From positions 7,936,001 to 8,000,000 of the forward strand of contig JAFEKR010000001.1 of assembly GCA_019022495.1 (NCBI GenBank): DNA of 64,000 nucleotides. The letters are read 5' to 3'. The position numbers were made by a program, and so were the translations under genes. The notes beneath the pieces are model-generated. The model searched no databases. It saw only the letters and a list, made by a program, of their open reading frames with translations, and had not been told where the DNA came from. How positions within the stretch are numbered: position 1 is the first letter of the stretch; each line of letters begins with the position of its first letter. The stretch comes from Epichloe hybrida (taxonomy: Eukaryota > Ascomycota > Sordariomycetes > Hypocreales > Clavicipitaceae). Below, in pieces: positions 9,882 to 22,100 of this stretch.

Positions 9882-12800
9882 AAGCTGCTGCTATCCCGGA
9901 GCTTGCGCCGCACGCACGTCATTCCGGCCTTGCAACCACAACATCGTTCATGTTGAGTATTGGCTGAAATGCATTTCCAAGTTTGACCTAGTTGCCTGCA
10001 CCCACCACTCAGTTAGCCGCCTCGTTGAGCAGCAGCTTCCTGGCGCATGCCTGTCAAGCCAATGGGCAGGTCTACACGCATCCAGCGTCAATGCACGCGA
10101 CTTGCTCGGACACTTGTCCGCGCCGCGCCGTCGTCAAAACCCGGCATATCACAGGACTAGGCAGCCAGTGAACGAAAGGAGACACTTCATTTTCGCGGCA
10201 CGCAAAAGGGCAATCAATCAACCGAGTGGTTGAAGAGAAGCTATGGTGTGTGTGTGTATGTATTTGCGTAGGGTATCGATGGGTGACGTGCGTCGCTTGG
10301 GGAGCTATTCTTTCGTCGACATTTGTAGAAATCTTTTTGCATTTAGTGATTTTGCCAGATACTACGGTGCTCCTGCATCGTACATCGACATTCTCTGTCA
10401 GCTCATCATTGACCTGGATGTTTTCGCACTGGCATAGAGCGAACCTCAACTCGTTGCTGGGCACCCGACTCATAGATGTCGTCTTGATCATCATGGACAA
10501 GCCGGGAATCAGCTGTAGTGACAAGCCAAGAAAGAAGTAGTGCCATGTGTTATTCGAATGTTTTTCGGGTAGATTGTGAGAGTAGATTTGATTGCAACGT
10601 CACGCCTGGCACGTCGACAAGTCGACAACTTGTGTCTGTTGTGTTTGTTTCAAACGCTTCTGTCATTTCACCTGAAGAACGGTTATTATTGCACTTTGAC
10701 AATCAAGAAAAGGCTCACAACCAGTATCGTAAACAGTATTCTCCTCTTCTCAGCTCCCTCGTCACCACACCCTTCTAGTCCGTACGATTACAATAACCAA
10801 ATAGGTAATATAAGTCGAACGGGTCTGTAGAGCAAGCAATCTCTCCAATCTCCCGACAAGTCAATTACAATGAATATCGATGCCTTGGCGTCGCCCCGTT
10901 CCAGATAATCCAAATACGATATCATAAGTCAATTCGCATCAATTGAATACGGACTTCCACCGTAAGATCAGTTCCTCCACAATTATCAGCGGACTTGAAG
11001 CTTCCACAATTCTTCCACCTTTGATTCTATTTCCTTTTTTGGTTTGCGCTTGACATCCGAGACTTCCGGGTAGGTGGGTCATTGTGCCGAGTTTCTCACT
11101 GCCGGCATGAACCGAAGATATTGATTTCGGCAGCCGGACCCGGTGGGTGGAACCTCTATTTCTGTTTGTATGTATTGTTTGTAATTTGGGGGGGGGGTGA
11201 GGAAGATATCTAGTCATTGGTGCTACGTGTGATGGCAGGCAAGGGCAATCTCACCTGTGTAGAGCTTGGTTGCGTTCTAACAGTTAAAGAGTCGAAGAAA
11301 ATAAATGGATGATAATGCCAGAAATGAACGGGAAATTACAAAGAAGTCTGTGGCTTGGTGGGAAAGTAGCATTGAAGATGGAACAAAAAACACATACAAC
11401 AGCCGGTGTTCGCTGGTCGTCACCGACCCAACTACTAATCTGCCCATTACCAGCTTGTCTATGGGAGAGCGGACGGGATCCCGAATTTCCTGGCAGGAAT
11501 GGTCGTATGTGTGAGCTACATGAATCATTTTGAACTATGAAACTAAAATCGTGACCCAGATGCGTTCAGATGGGACCCAACTAGTTAACTCAGGTCAAAG
11601 TGCTATTAGGCACATCATACAGCGCGCTGCCTGACATGTAGTAGTTGCGCTATCCAAGATAGTGATGCTCTGTCTAGTTTATTATTTAGAATTTATGACT
11701 ATGATTTAATTTTCTCTCCTCTATGGTCTTTGGCATGGATCTTGTCCCAATGACACACGATCATTCAGTACTGACATTGGCGTGTGTGATGAACAATCGA
11801 CTACAGGGTATCCATTCGTTGAAACTGCCAGAAATGTCATGACAGCAGCTCTGCGGATGACTTTCGCACAATGCAGCAAGCGCTTCGACATGCATAGAAA
11901 CGAGGTTTCCAACACATGTAACGCGAAACAAGCTCGTATTGCTTTTTCTTCTTCTTTTCCCACTGCATCACAGTTTTCTCGCAATAAATACCAGTACCTG
12001 GCCAGACAGAGGCTCATGATCTTATACTTACTGCCTCCTGGCTTCACTCTTGATCTAAAATGTATCCCCCCTCCCTCCATTGGTCTTTCGTGAAGTCGTC
12101 ATGCTGCACAGGAACATTGCCACTGCCTTACGAACAGCTAGTCAAGACGATCATCTTTGCGGATACATCACTGCGATATTCATGCAGCTCTTGATGAGTG
12201 AGCGAGAGTAATGGATAGCGGTAGACTAGAGGCAAGACAAAATTGACACACTAACACAGCCCTCTGGAAGACTCGTCAACTTGTGGTAATCTTGCTTATT
12301 AATCAAAAAGGGACCCAAGCAGCCCGTCCCGCGTCCACCAATGGATGGGGGCATTTTTCCCGAATGGGACCGTAGCGCTGTTGCACAACGTCAATTGGTT
12401 CGGGCGATTCGGGGTCCTGCGATCTCCGCCTCCGGAGCACTTGCGCCGGCCTGGGTACACGAAACTCGAATGCCTCTTGGGAGGTGTTGATGAGGTGCAA
12501 GATGGGAAACTCTCACGGTCAGTGCCTAAATGAATGCCTTGACAGAAGCACAGCGCCAGCTTCAAGCACCAGACATGTTCCGAATCCAGTGGGCAGGGGA
12601 GAACGGCGGAGCCGTTCGATGCTCCGTACCATGATAGTGATGTGATGCATTCGGTACCCCGCACAGTGCGCCTCAAAACAGCGGCCGAGTGGAGGAAGAT
12701 TGTATTGAATTACATAATCCATCACCGCATTCCCACAACAATTCACAATTTTCCTGCCAACATTATGAGAAAAAGCCAGCTTTGAGTTGGGTCAGAGGCC

Positions 12801-13444
12801 GGCCTGTATTCATTCTGTCGGTGCCTCTCGAAGTGCGCTGTGGCGCCTAACCAGACGCAAGGGAGACACGGAGACATCCAGACCGGAATGGCAGTCATCC
12901 CATCTCCATCTCCATCGCACACTGCACACTGCACACTGTGCGCTCAGGAGGCAGGACCGTCCGGCCAAGGCGCTTTGCCGGATCTTGCCAGCAGCAACCA
13001 GGTTCTTGGCCCGCCACCTCACACGCCACCGCCAACTTCCAAGTCATGTTAGTCATGTTTCCCCCGCGGCTTGTCTTATTGGAGTCTTGCGGATTATCAG
13101 CTTCGGATTTCACAACGTCTACGCAACCTCGTCTAGTCTTCCGCTGAACCCATTTCTGAGCCCGCTCTCTTTCGAGATCGGGAGAGGAACAAGGTGTTTT
13201 GCGTACTCTGACTATCAGCCGAGCGACATCACCTCCTCCCCTTTCTTTGCTTCTCGGTTCTTCATGCTTGGAAGCTGCAGCCCGACAACGCCACCTCATC
13301 ATTCTCACCGGCATGTGCTGACCTACCGCCTTCGCCACGACAGCTCCCTCTTCCCACATGTGCTGGAACAGCACGCCATAATATTCTCCGTGCCGTCCTT
13401 CCAAACATTGTGACTATCAGGCCACGATAAGTCTGCTCCTCCTC

Positions 13445-16400
13445 ATGGACGAGCCTCAGCAGACAGCCGCCGACTCCTCAGTCGCTCCGTCGCAGTCAGA
13501 GGATCCCAATCGACCCAATCGAGACGAGCCCAGTTCGGCCAGTGGCCTGCAACGCACAACGGGCTCCCAACAAGATACGCAGCCCGGCCAACTTCCCTCC
13601 TCCGCGACAGATGGCCCATTGAGCAGTTTCGGCGACTTTTCACCAGGGAGTGTTGGCACTGAAATGCAGCTGGGACTTCCGTCTGCCGCTTCAGATGTGT
13701 CTGGAGATCGCGTCTTCCCCATTCGCTCTGTCATCAGCGTAGATCCGATCTCGAGACCGTCCATGACCGACGAAAGCGTACAGCAGCAATCTGACACCGA
13801 GAGTCGTACCTTTTCTGTCCATCGAACATCGTTTCGAGGCGATGCGAACGTTGACAACCGAAGACTTGGTTCCGCTTCCATGTCCCCCCTTACTGGTAAA
13901 CATGGCGGTTATGGAACTGGAAGCCGTCGAAAAAGAGCAACGAGCGGGCCAGTGTCAAGCATTCAGGCAGATGCGATCCGCAAGGGTAATGTGCCGCCGC
14001 TGGAGCTCGATTTTGAGGCTTCTTGCAGCGAGAGCGGAGAAGGGGTGGCCCAGGCTTCGCGACATGAAGGTGACAATGCCCATCCCGTTCCTGGAGCGGA
14101 CAGCGCATCGGCAACTTCTGCAAACCAGTCGACCAGCGAGTTACCACATGTCACCACTCGATTTACTCATGTTGAAACCGAAGATGGTCACGCCATCATC
14201 ACTGGAAGAGATGACGTGTTGCAGCGATGCGAGGATGAACCTATCCATACCCCTGGCGCCGTGCAAGGGTTCGGCGTTCTCATAACCCTCCGCGAGGAAA
14301 GCAGTGGCAGTTTCTCTGTGCGCCATGCCAGTGAGAACTCGGGCAAAATCATGGGCTATACCCCGAAGCAGCTTTTCCGACTCAAGAACTTCCTTGATAT
14401 TCTGACCGAGGAACAGCAAGACAATATTCTGGATCACATCGACTTTATTCGCGACGAGGATGCAGACCCAGCTGTCAACGGACCTGAAGTCTTGAGCCTG
14501 TCCATTAAACCTCCGAAATCGGGCAAGAGCGTCAAATTCTGGTGCGCTATTCACATCAACAACGCACATCCCGACCTAATCATTTGTGAATTCGAACTCG
14601 ACGACGACCTGGAACACCCACTCCGCCCTGCGGATGAGCTTACACCCGACACTCCCCACGATACGCTTCACTCTAATCCGACCCTAAAAGAGATAGAGGA
14701 GAGCACAGAAGTACTTAGCAAACCTCTCCGCATCTTACGAAGTGCAAGGAAACGCCGAGGCGAACAAGGGGCCATGCAAGTGTTTGACATCATGTCCCAA
14801 GTTCAGGAGCAGCTATCCTCTGCCCCCAATCTGGATGCTTTTCTGAAAGTTCTTGTGGGAATCGTAAAGGAGCTTACCGGATTCCACCGCGTCATGATGT
14901 ATCAATTCGACGCTTCCTTCAACGGCAAAGTTGTGACCGAGCTCGTTGACACCTCTCGAACCGTGGATCTGTACAAGGGCTTGCATTTCCCAGCCTCTGA
15001 CATACCAAGACAGGCTCGCGAGCTTTACAAGATCAACAAGGTTCGTCTGTTGTACGATCGAGACCTCGAAAGCGCAAGATTGGTATGTCGGACTAAAGAA
15101 GACCTTGATACCCCGCTCGACATGACCCATTCATACCTCAGAGCCATGTCTCCTATTCATATCAAATATCTGACCAATATGGCTGTTCGATCATCCATGT
15201 CTATTTCCATCAATGCTTTCAATGAGTTGTGGGGCCTGGTGTCATGTCATGCCTACGGTGGCCACGGCGTGCGAGTATCGTTCCCAATTCGCAAGATGTG
15301 TCGCTTGGTTGGTGACACGGCCTCGAGGAACATTGAGAGACTATCTTACGCATCGAGGCTCCAGGCACGCAAGCTCATCAATACTGCCCCCACGGATAAG
15401 AATCCAACCGGTTACATTATCGCGTCATCCGATGACCTACTTAAGCTCTTCGATGCCGATTCTGGTCTTTTATCTATAAGAGGCGAAACCAAGATTCTCG
15501 GGAAAATGGACCAAAGCCAGGAAGCATTGGCCATGCTAGAATATCTTCGAATGCGAAGGCTCACTTCTGTGGCAGCTTCTCAAGACGTTCGAGAAGATTT
15601 TCCCGACCTCAGATATGCACCAGGCTTCCAGGTCATCGCGGGCCTTTTGTACGTACCTCTCAGTGTCGGCGGCAATGACTTCATCGTCTTTTTCCGACGT
15701 GGTCAAATCAAAGAAGTTAAATGGGCTGGCAATCCTTACCACAAAACCGTTCGTGATGGTACTGCGGGCTATCTGGAGCCAAGAAAGAGCTTCAAGTTAT
15801 GGAGGGAAACAGTCCTCGGAAAGTGTCGTGAATGGAGCGAGGAACAAGTCGAAACTGCAGCTGTCTTGTGCTTGGTCTATGGTTAGCTGCCCCCCCCCCC
15901 CCCCCTTTTTCATGTATTTGCAGCATGCAGCGCAAGTGCTAACAAACATAACTAGGCAAATTCATCGAAGTTTGGCGTCAAAAAGAAGCGGCGTTGGAGA
16001 ACAGCAAGCTTACACGATTGCTTCTGGCCAATTCAGCCCACGAAGTTCGAACTCCGCTGAACGCCATCATTAACTACCTCGAAATTGCGCTTGAAGGCTC
16101 CCTTGACCAAGAAACGCGCGACAACCTGGCGCGGTCTCATTCGGCCTCCAAATCGCTCATTTATGTGATTAATGATTTACTTGATCTTACAAAAACCGAG
16201 GAGGGCCAAAGCTTAATCAAAGACGAGGTGTTTGATCTTGGATTGTGTATCAACGAAGCTACAGATCCCTTCCACGTCGATGCCAAGCGCAAGGGCATTG
16301 AATACCAAGTCACAAAACACCCTGGGTTACCTCAATTTGTCCACGGCGACAGTCGGCGTGTGCGCCAAGCCTTATCAAATATCACAGCCAACGCAGTGGC

Positions 16401-18019
16401 ACACACCCACAGCGGGACAGTGAGCGTTGAAATGTTTGTGTCTGACGTTCGCGACGGAATAGCCTTTGTCGACTTCGTCGTGGCCGATTCAGGAGTGGGA
16501 ATGAATCCGAGGCAGCTGGATGCTCTATTCCGCGATCTGGAACAGGTTACCACGGAAGAATCTGATCCTTCTTCTCCCGAAGTGCCGGACAGAAAACGAG
16601 AGACGAGAACGTTAGGCCTGGGACTGGCAGTCGTGGCCCGCGTCGTCAGGAACATGGATGGCCAGCTTCGGTTGAAGTCGGAGGAGGGACACGGCTCAAG
16701 ATTTGTGATTCAATTACCCTTTCAACTACCAGGCGGTACGCCTGCATCCGAGACTGGACAACTTCCCGATACTTCATCTAGCACTAATTCTGCTGCGGCC
16801 ATTGCTCCGGCTTCTGCTAGCCTGAAGGTTCTCCAGGAGGGTGAAATCACGCTGATCGAAAGAGGCAGCCACATGAATCTCGCGGTGGACACAGCGGCTG
16901 ATCAACAAACCATGGGGACTGGCAGTGCCCGTAGTCGTCGAAGTATGGAGAGTCTGGGTAGCCATGTCAGTCAAAAGAGTGATGCCGATCGGCTTATCGA
17001 TGCCATTCAGACGTCGCTTTCGCTCAATGACAACCAAACTGGTTACTTCGGGTCCCGTCAAAGTTCAATAGGAAGCGTTGGTTTTCAACCTTCTTCGAGG
17101 GTCACTTCTGGTGGTGGTGCTCGGTCCGCGAGTCCAGTTTCCCAGAGAGTCTGTTGTCCCGTTCAATCAAAAGATGAGCCCGGTACCGCCGAGGTCCGAG
17201 ATAGCAGAACAAAGATCCGCGCCCTGAAAGTTCCTGATGATTTCGCAGACATGCCTTCACAAAGTACCCAAGGGAATGCGTCGAGAGTCTTATTCGAGTT
17301 GCCCAGCGAAGAACCCAAATCAGGCAAGGGCAAGGCTGGCGAAAAGCCGGCTCCCCAACAAGGGGAAACTCTATTCACGATTCTCGTGGCTGAAGATGAT
17401 CCAATCAACATGAAGATTCTGCGAAAGAGACTAGAGCGCGTTGGACACGAGGTTCAACATACGCTCAATGGCGAGGAGTGTGCTGCTGTTTACAAAGAGA
17501 AGTCTTCTGACTTTGACGCCATTCTCATGGACATGCAGGTGAGATGTTCCTGCTCCATGCTCTTGCTTCACACCGCTGAATGACTGTGCTTATGCTAATT
17601 TTCTTACGCAGATGCCGATAGTGGATGGCTTGACAAGCACCAAGATGATTCGGTCGATGGAGCAATCAGATGACCATAAAGGGCACTCCAGGATGGCGGC
17701 TAACAATAATCTCAGAATACCCATATTTGCGGTTTCTGCGTCCCTCGTGGAGGAGAAAAGACAGCTCTACATGGATGCTGGTTTTGACGGGTGGATCTTG
17801 AAACCTATCGACTTCAAGCGTTTAAGCACGCTATTGTCTGGCGTTCACGACCTTGACGTTAGGAGGAGCTGCTTGTATGCCCCGGGTGAATGGGAACGTG
17901 GTGGCTGGTTCTCGTTGAGAGAAGAAGCAACCGGCGAAGGTGCAATTAGCTCTCAGGCAACACCAAATGCGGATTCTGAAGGCAGGCAGCTGACCAAGGA
18001 CACCATGGCTGATTCATGA
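13445..18019 (+). CDS. fphA: fungal phytochrome, hybrid histidine kinase
   Basis: Exons 13445-15881, 15956-17538 and 17612-18019 join in phase to 1475 aa. The first 240 residues are a Ser/Pro-rich leader. A PAS domain (about 245-375) carries the biliverdin-binding Cys262 in RCEDEPIHTPGAVQGFG. The GAF domain (about 450-640) has the phytochrome signature FPASDIPRQARELY. The PHY domain (about 650-800) has the WAGNPYHK and PRKSFKLW tongue motifs. Exon 2 begins the kinase: His841 in NSAHEVRTPLNAI, then an ATPase domain (about 938-1072). A receiver domain (about 1284-1430) has the acidic pair in AEDDPIN, phospho-acceptor Asp1338 in LMDMQMP and Lys1404 in LKPID. Fungal phytochromes sense red/far-red light and temperature and signal through HOG-type phosphorelay. 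Intron 1 contains a C16 run and a good branch site, GCTAAC. Confidence 0.96.
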
Positions 18020-19101
18020 AACCAACGGTTTTGGAAGGCCGTTTATTGAAATACCCATCCGATCTTGCTTCCTCAGGTAGACCAAGCAAGGGTCCGCGCT
18101 CGGTTCGCACACATGACGCAACCATTTGTTTCCGATTCTCCCTTGTACATATACTCGATTTGAATAACGAGCAAACGGCGTTCAAAGGGAATTGGCCGAA
18201 TTTGGAGTACCACACACCAATGAAAGAGGCAGCAGGCGTTTACATGTTTTTTCTTAATTCTTTCGTCTTTCAAAGGGTTGTTGCGATGCATTGTTATCAT
18301 CAATTTTGATACATGAAACTGTTGGACATAGACGGGAGCATGATTTCTCTCTCTCTGTCTTTGCCAGCAAGTTTCGTCAACACATCTTACCAGGGCATCT
18401 CATCAGCAGTCTTTTTTCTGGGCGTGGGCCGCCCGCCGGTAAAGGTAGCGGAAGCGACGGCATGAGATGCTGGACTAGAGAAGTCAAAGGAACATGGGAC
18501 ACGAAGGGGGGGAAGGAGGAGGAGGAGGCCAGGGGGTTATTGGGTTATTGATTAGCAAAGCGAGGGGTTGGGTATCCTTTCCATACACGAGGTCAACTGT
18601 GATGTAACAATATACGCGACGCATTCATGATGACGGTACAACCATGTTGAGTTTCATGCTTCGTTTCGACAATGGTGGAAAGGAATATATGCGCCTTCTC
18701 CCTCCCCCTCCTTGTTGATGGCTTGACTCGACCTCAATGTAGGCTCCATGACATGAGTTGTTTTTTTGACGGAATTCTGATCCAATATCAGTCACCCTGT
18801 ACAACGCCGCGAGGACAAGGTGTCTTTCGATGAACAGACATTCAAGAGGTTTATTACCCGACATGGGTATATGATACTAGATGACAGAATTTTTCAAACA
18901 TGTACAGGAAGACCAACGCATGAAAATGAGTCATTTCCTCCCTCCCCCCCCCCCATCCATCTATACAGGTGCCATGTAAATATGGATACCCTTCAATATG
19001 GAAAAAGAATATATAGAAAAGAATATATAGAAAAGAATATATATATATTTTGAAAAAATGCTTGTTTTCCATTGTCCTTGCGTTCATGACATTTACTTCA
19101 G
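18020..19101. other. convergent intergenic region
   Basis: This is the shared 3' flank of the phytochrome gene (plus) and the ABC transporter gene (minus). It holds a C11 run (18944-18954) and a short AT-rich repeat of AAAAGAATATATAG type near 19004-19050. Open frames are short and unremarkable; no gene seen. Confidence 0.7.
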
Positions 19102-22100
19102 TTAAGAAGCCTCAGACTTGGTTCTTTTGGACCACCACCAGTTCTTCTTCTTTTCATCATAGTCCTCCTCTCTGACATTGCGCTGTCCTACAATGGACAA
19201 GAATACCTGGTCGAGAGTCGTTGGGCTCACACTGTAGTGGCCGATGCCAAGCTTTTGCTTGTTGTCTTCCAGTATGACGGCTAACTGTCCAATGGCACTT
19301 CCCTGATGGGCGGCAGGGGCCGCGTCTCGGTCATGAGGAACAATGTTGTTTTCAGCACTGACGCGGCGACTTTGCTGAACCAAGGGAATCACGTCACCGG
19401 CTGAGACGGAGAAACGAAGCTGTCCGTGATACGTCTTTGCCTCAACTCGGGCAGATGGCAGGCGGTCGCGAATCCAGTGAATTACGCTTTGCATCTCCTC
19501 ATCTGTGGTTCGAGGCGCCGTGCTGGATACAAGATGTACATGGAGCAAGTCCCCAAAGCGATGGCGGAGATCGTCAGGTGTGCCGAGGGCCAACATACGC
19601 CGAGCCATGATACCGGCTCTGCCGGCGAGAGCATCGGCTTCTTCCATACTATGAGTAGTAAGGAGTATGGAGCGGCCAGAAACGGTGGCTGCCAGAGTCC
19701 TCCACATGATTCGCTTCGACGCCGCGTCTAGACCTGATGATGGTTCATCCAGAAGTATAACAGAGGGATTGCCCATCAAGGCGATTCCCAAGCTCAGCTT
19801 GCGCTTATTGCCTCCAGATAGAGCATGACCCATGCGGGAATCAAACGCCTCCAGGCCCACTGCTTGCAGGACAGCTGATACGTTGTGTTCGACATCCGAG
19901 ATGCCACGGACGCGGGCATAGAACTCGAGATGCTCCCGTACGGTCATCTGGTCCAATGCGTCGATTTGTGGGCAGACGCCAAGGTGGTTTCGCGCAGCAG
20001 CCAGGTCATTGATGACGGATTTGCCTTCAACGAAAATGTCGCCACCGTTTCGGCTCGGTTTGATATCCCCACGAATGAGAGAGATGATTGTCGATTTGCC
20101 AGCACCATTGGGGCCGAGAAGGGCGAAGACCTCGCCGCGTTTGACGCCAAAGGTCACGTTGTCCACAGCAGTATTCTTGCTGAAAGATTTGGCAAGGTGC
20201 ATTACACACAGCCCTTCTTGAATCTGGCCGCTCCTCGTCACTCGCGTCAATTCGTTGGCAACTTCTTCGTCCAGCTCTTGACTAGTTTCTGTTTGCTTGT
20301 TGCGTTCCAGCAACCTGCGGAAGGATGAACCAACTGAGCCGCCATCGAGCCACAGGAGCAGTCCGAAGAGAACGAAACATTGAATAATGAGGTAGAGAAT
20401 CGGGCCACCGTAGGCAGTCAACGCTCCAGGGTTAGTTGACAGCTCATCACCATCGCATGCTGTCGAAAACAGATTGGTGGCGAGGAATAGAGCCCTTGTT
20501 GCGGAACAAATTGGTGCGAATACTGAGATGACGAAGTGGCTCAAGAGCAACGCGGAATCAATCTTGCTAACCTGCACATAGGTGACGATGCAGACATATG
20601 CAATGAGATAGCCGAGGAAGAAAACAGCTTGATAAGCGGCAGCCCAGGCAAATGCACCAAGTTGAGTTTTGGCGAACAGGGAGACGACATACGAAAGCAG
20701 AACTGAAGCGAGACCATGGAGAAAGAAAACGACGAAGACGTATTCGAGGTGATACCAAACGTCAGAAAGGCCAGCCCACAAGGCCGTCACAATTGCTGAA
20801 GCAACAAGTGCAAAGCAGAAGTCAAACAAGGCATAAGCAGCCCAGAGTGGGAAGGGCCGGACGCCATTGGAATACTGCAGAGCACGGACGAATCGTCTCC
20901 GCTCGTTGCTCGGGTAGAGAGAGAAGAAAGCAGGGTAACAGGCTAGGGCCAGACACATGTAGATGACGAGGTTTAGTGCGTCGCCGATGCCAGGGTTGAA
21001 TGGTACATCAAATGATGACCAGGTTGTGGCAATTGACGTGTTGGTGGCGATGACATCAAGGAACTGTTGCGCGGTGATGGAACTGGTAATGAACAAATTG
21101 GCAGCCCATCCAAAGCTGGGGGTTGAATTGCCATCGCCTAACCAGAGAGCCGTGGTGACCTTGCCGTAGTTGTCCTCGATGTATTGCTGCCACGCATCGA
21201 ATGTATCAACCAACTGCAGATTTCTGAGCGCAGCAGAGCCAATGGTCGAACCGCCTCTCGAGCCCTTGAAAATAGGCTGGAGCAGATCAGAGATAAGGGA
21301 CGTCGAAAGCTTCGCAGTCGGCCCAGCGAGAAATACAATCTTCGTATCGTCGCTCACTTGAGTGAAAGCATCTTCAGTTGAAGAGGAAGAAGCTTGGTCA
21401 GCGGCGGTGCATCCAGTCTGTGGCTTCCCTCGTACGTAGAGCGATGTAAGAGCAGCGGCGAAAATGGGCAATATGAAGGCAACTAGATACAGAAGCCAGT
21501 TGCGTTTGAGCACCACTATTCGTTTTCGCAAGAGGATCATTGCTTGTCTTGGATACCCCACACGCTTACCATCCAAAAGTTTTAGACCTTGGGATTGCCG
21601 ATGGCTTGATCCATCATGTGAAGAAGTGTCTTGTTCGGCCGAGCCCCCATCTTCCTTTGCCGCGTCGGCGCCTATCCCTCTATATGCTTCTTCGTCCCGG
21701 ATTTCTTCAGCAAGCTGCAGGAAAACGTCCTCGATAGTTGGTCCGGAGAACCGATAGTCACTGATGTTGTTCTCCTCGAGAGTCCTGATAACCTGTGCTG
21801 CCAGATGCGAAGTCGGGGCAGTGTATGTCACTAAATCGAAAGAATCCTTCCTCCGAACACCCTGAACGCCAGGCGTGTACGTGTTATGGGGGTTTTTATG
21901 GACGTGGATACGATAGCCTCCACCGAATCGATCCTTCAGCTGCGCGGATGATCCCTCAGCTCGAAGTGTCCCCTTGGAGAGTATAGCAATGTGATCAGCA
22001 AGAAGGTCCGCCTCGTCTAAAAAGTGCGTCGTTAGAATCAGAGTTCTCTTGCCTCGTTCTGCCAAGAGAATATCCCAAATCTTGCGTCTTGATAGTGGAT

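Larger units (their letters stand above)
5037..13444. other. 8.4-kb gene-poor region
   Basis: No open frame here looks like a protein gene. The longest (about 228 codons, complement 8967-9653) has a disordered composition without recognisable motifs and no plausible splice partners. The region holds a diverged repeat of GGTCGTTCGCT type (about 5247-5301), a long T run (5420-5442), two minisatellites (6038-6117, 6264-6403), TACGGAGTA-type motifs at 6814 and 7193, a TACGGATCCGTAC palindrome at 8782, and a pyrimidine-rich promoter-like tract at 9821-9881. The left end must contain the copper-fist promoter and the right end the phytochrome promoter. A non-coding RNA or a very diverged small gene cannot be excluded. 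Confidence 0.6.

Noticed and set aside
12787..13413. 208-codon frame just upstream of the phytochrome start
   Set aside because: Lies in the CT-rich leader/promoter, has arbitrary composition and no continuity with the phytochrome frame.
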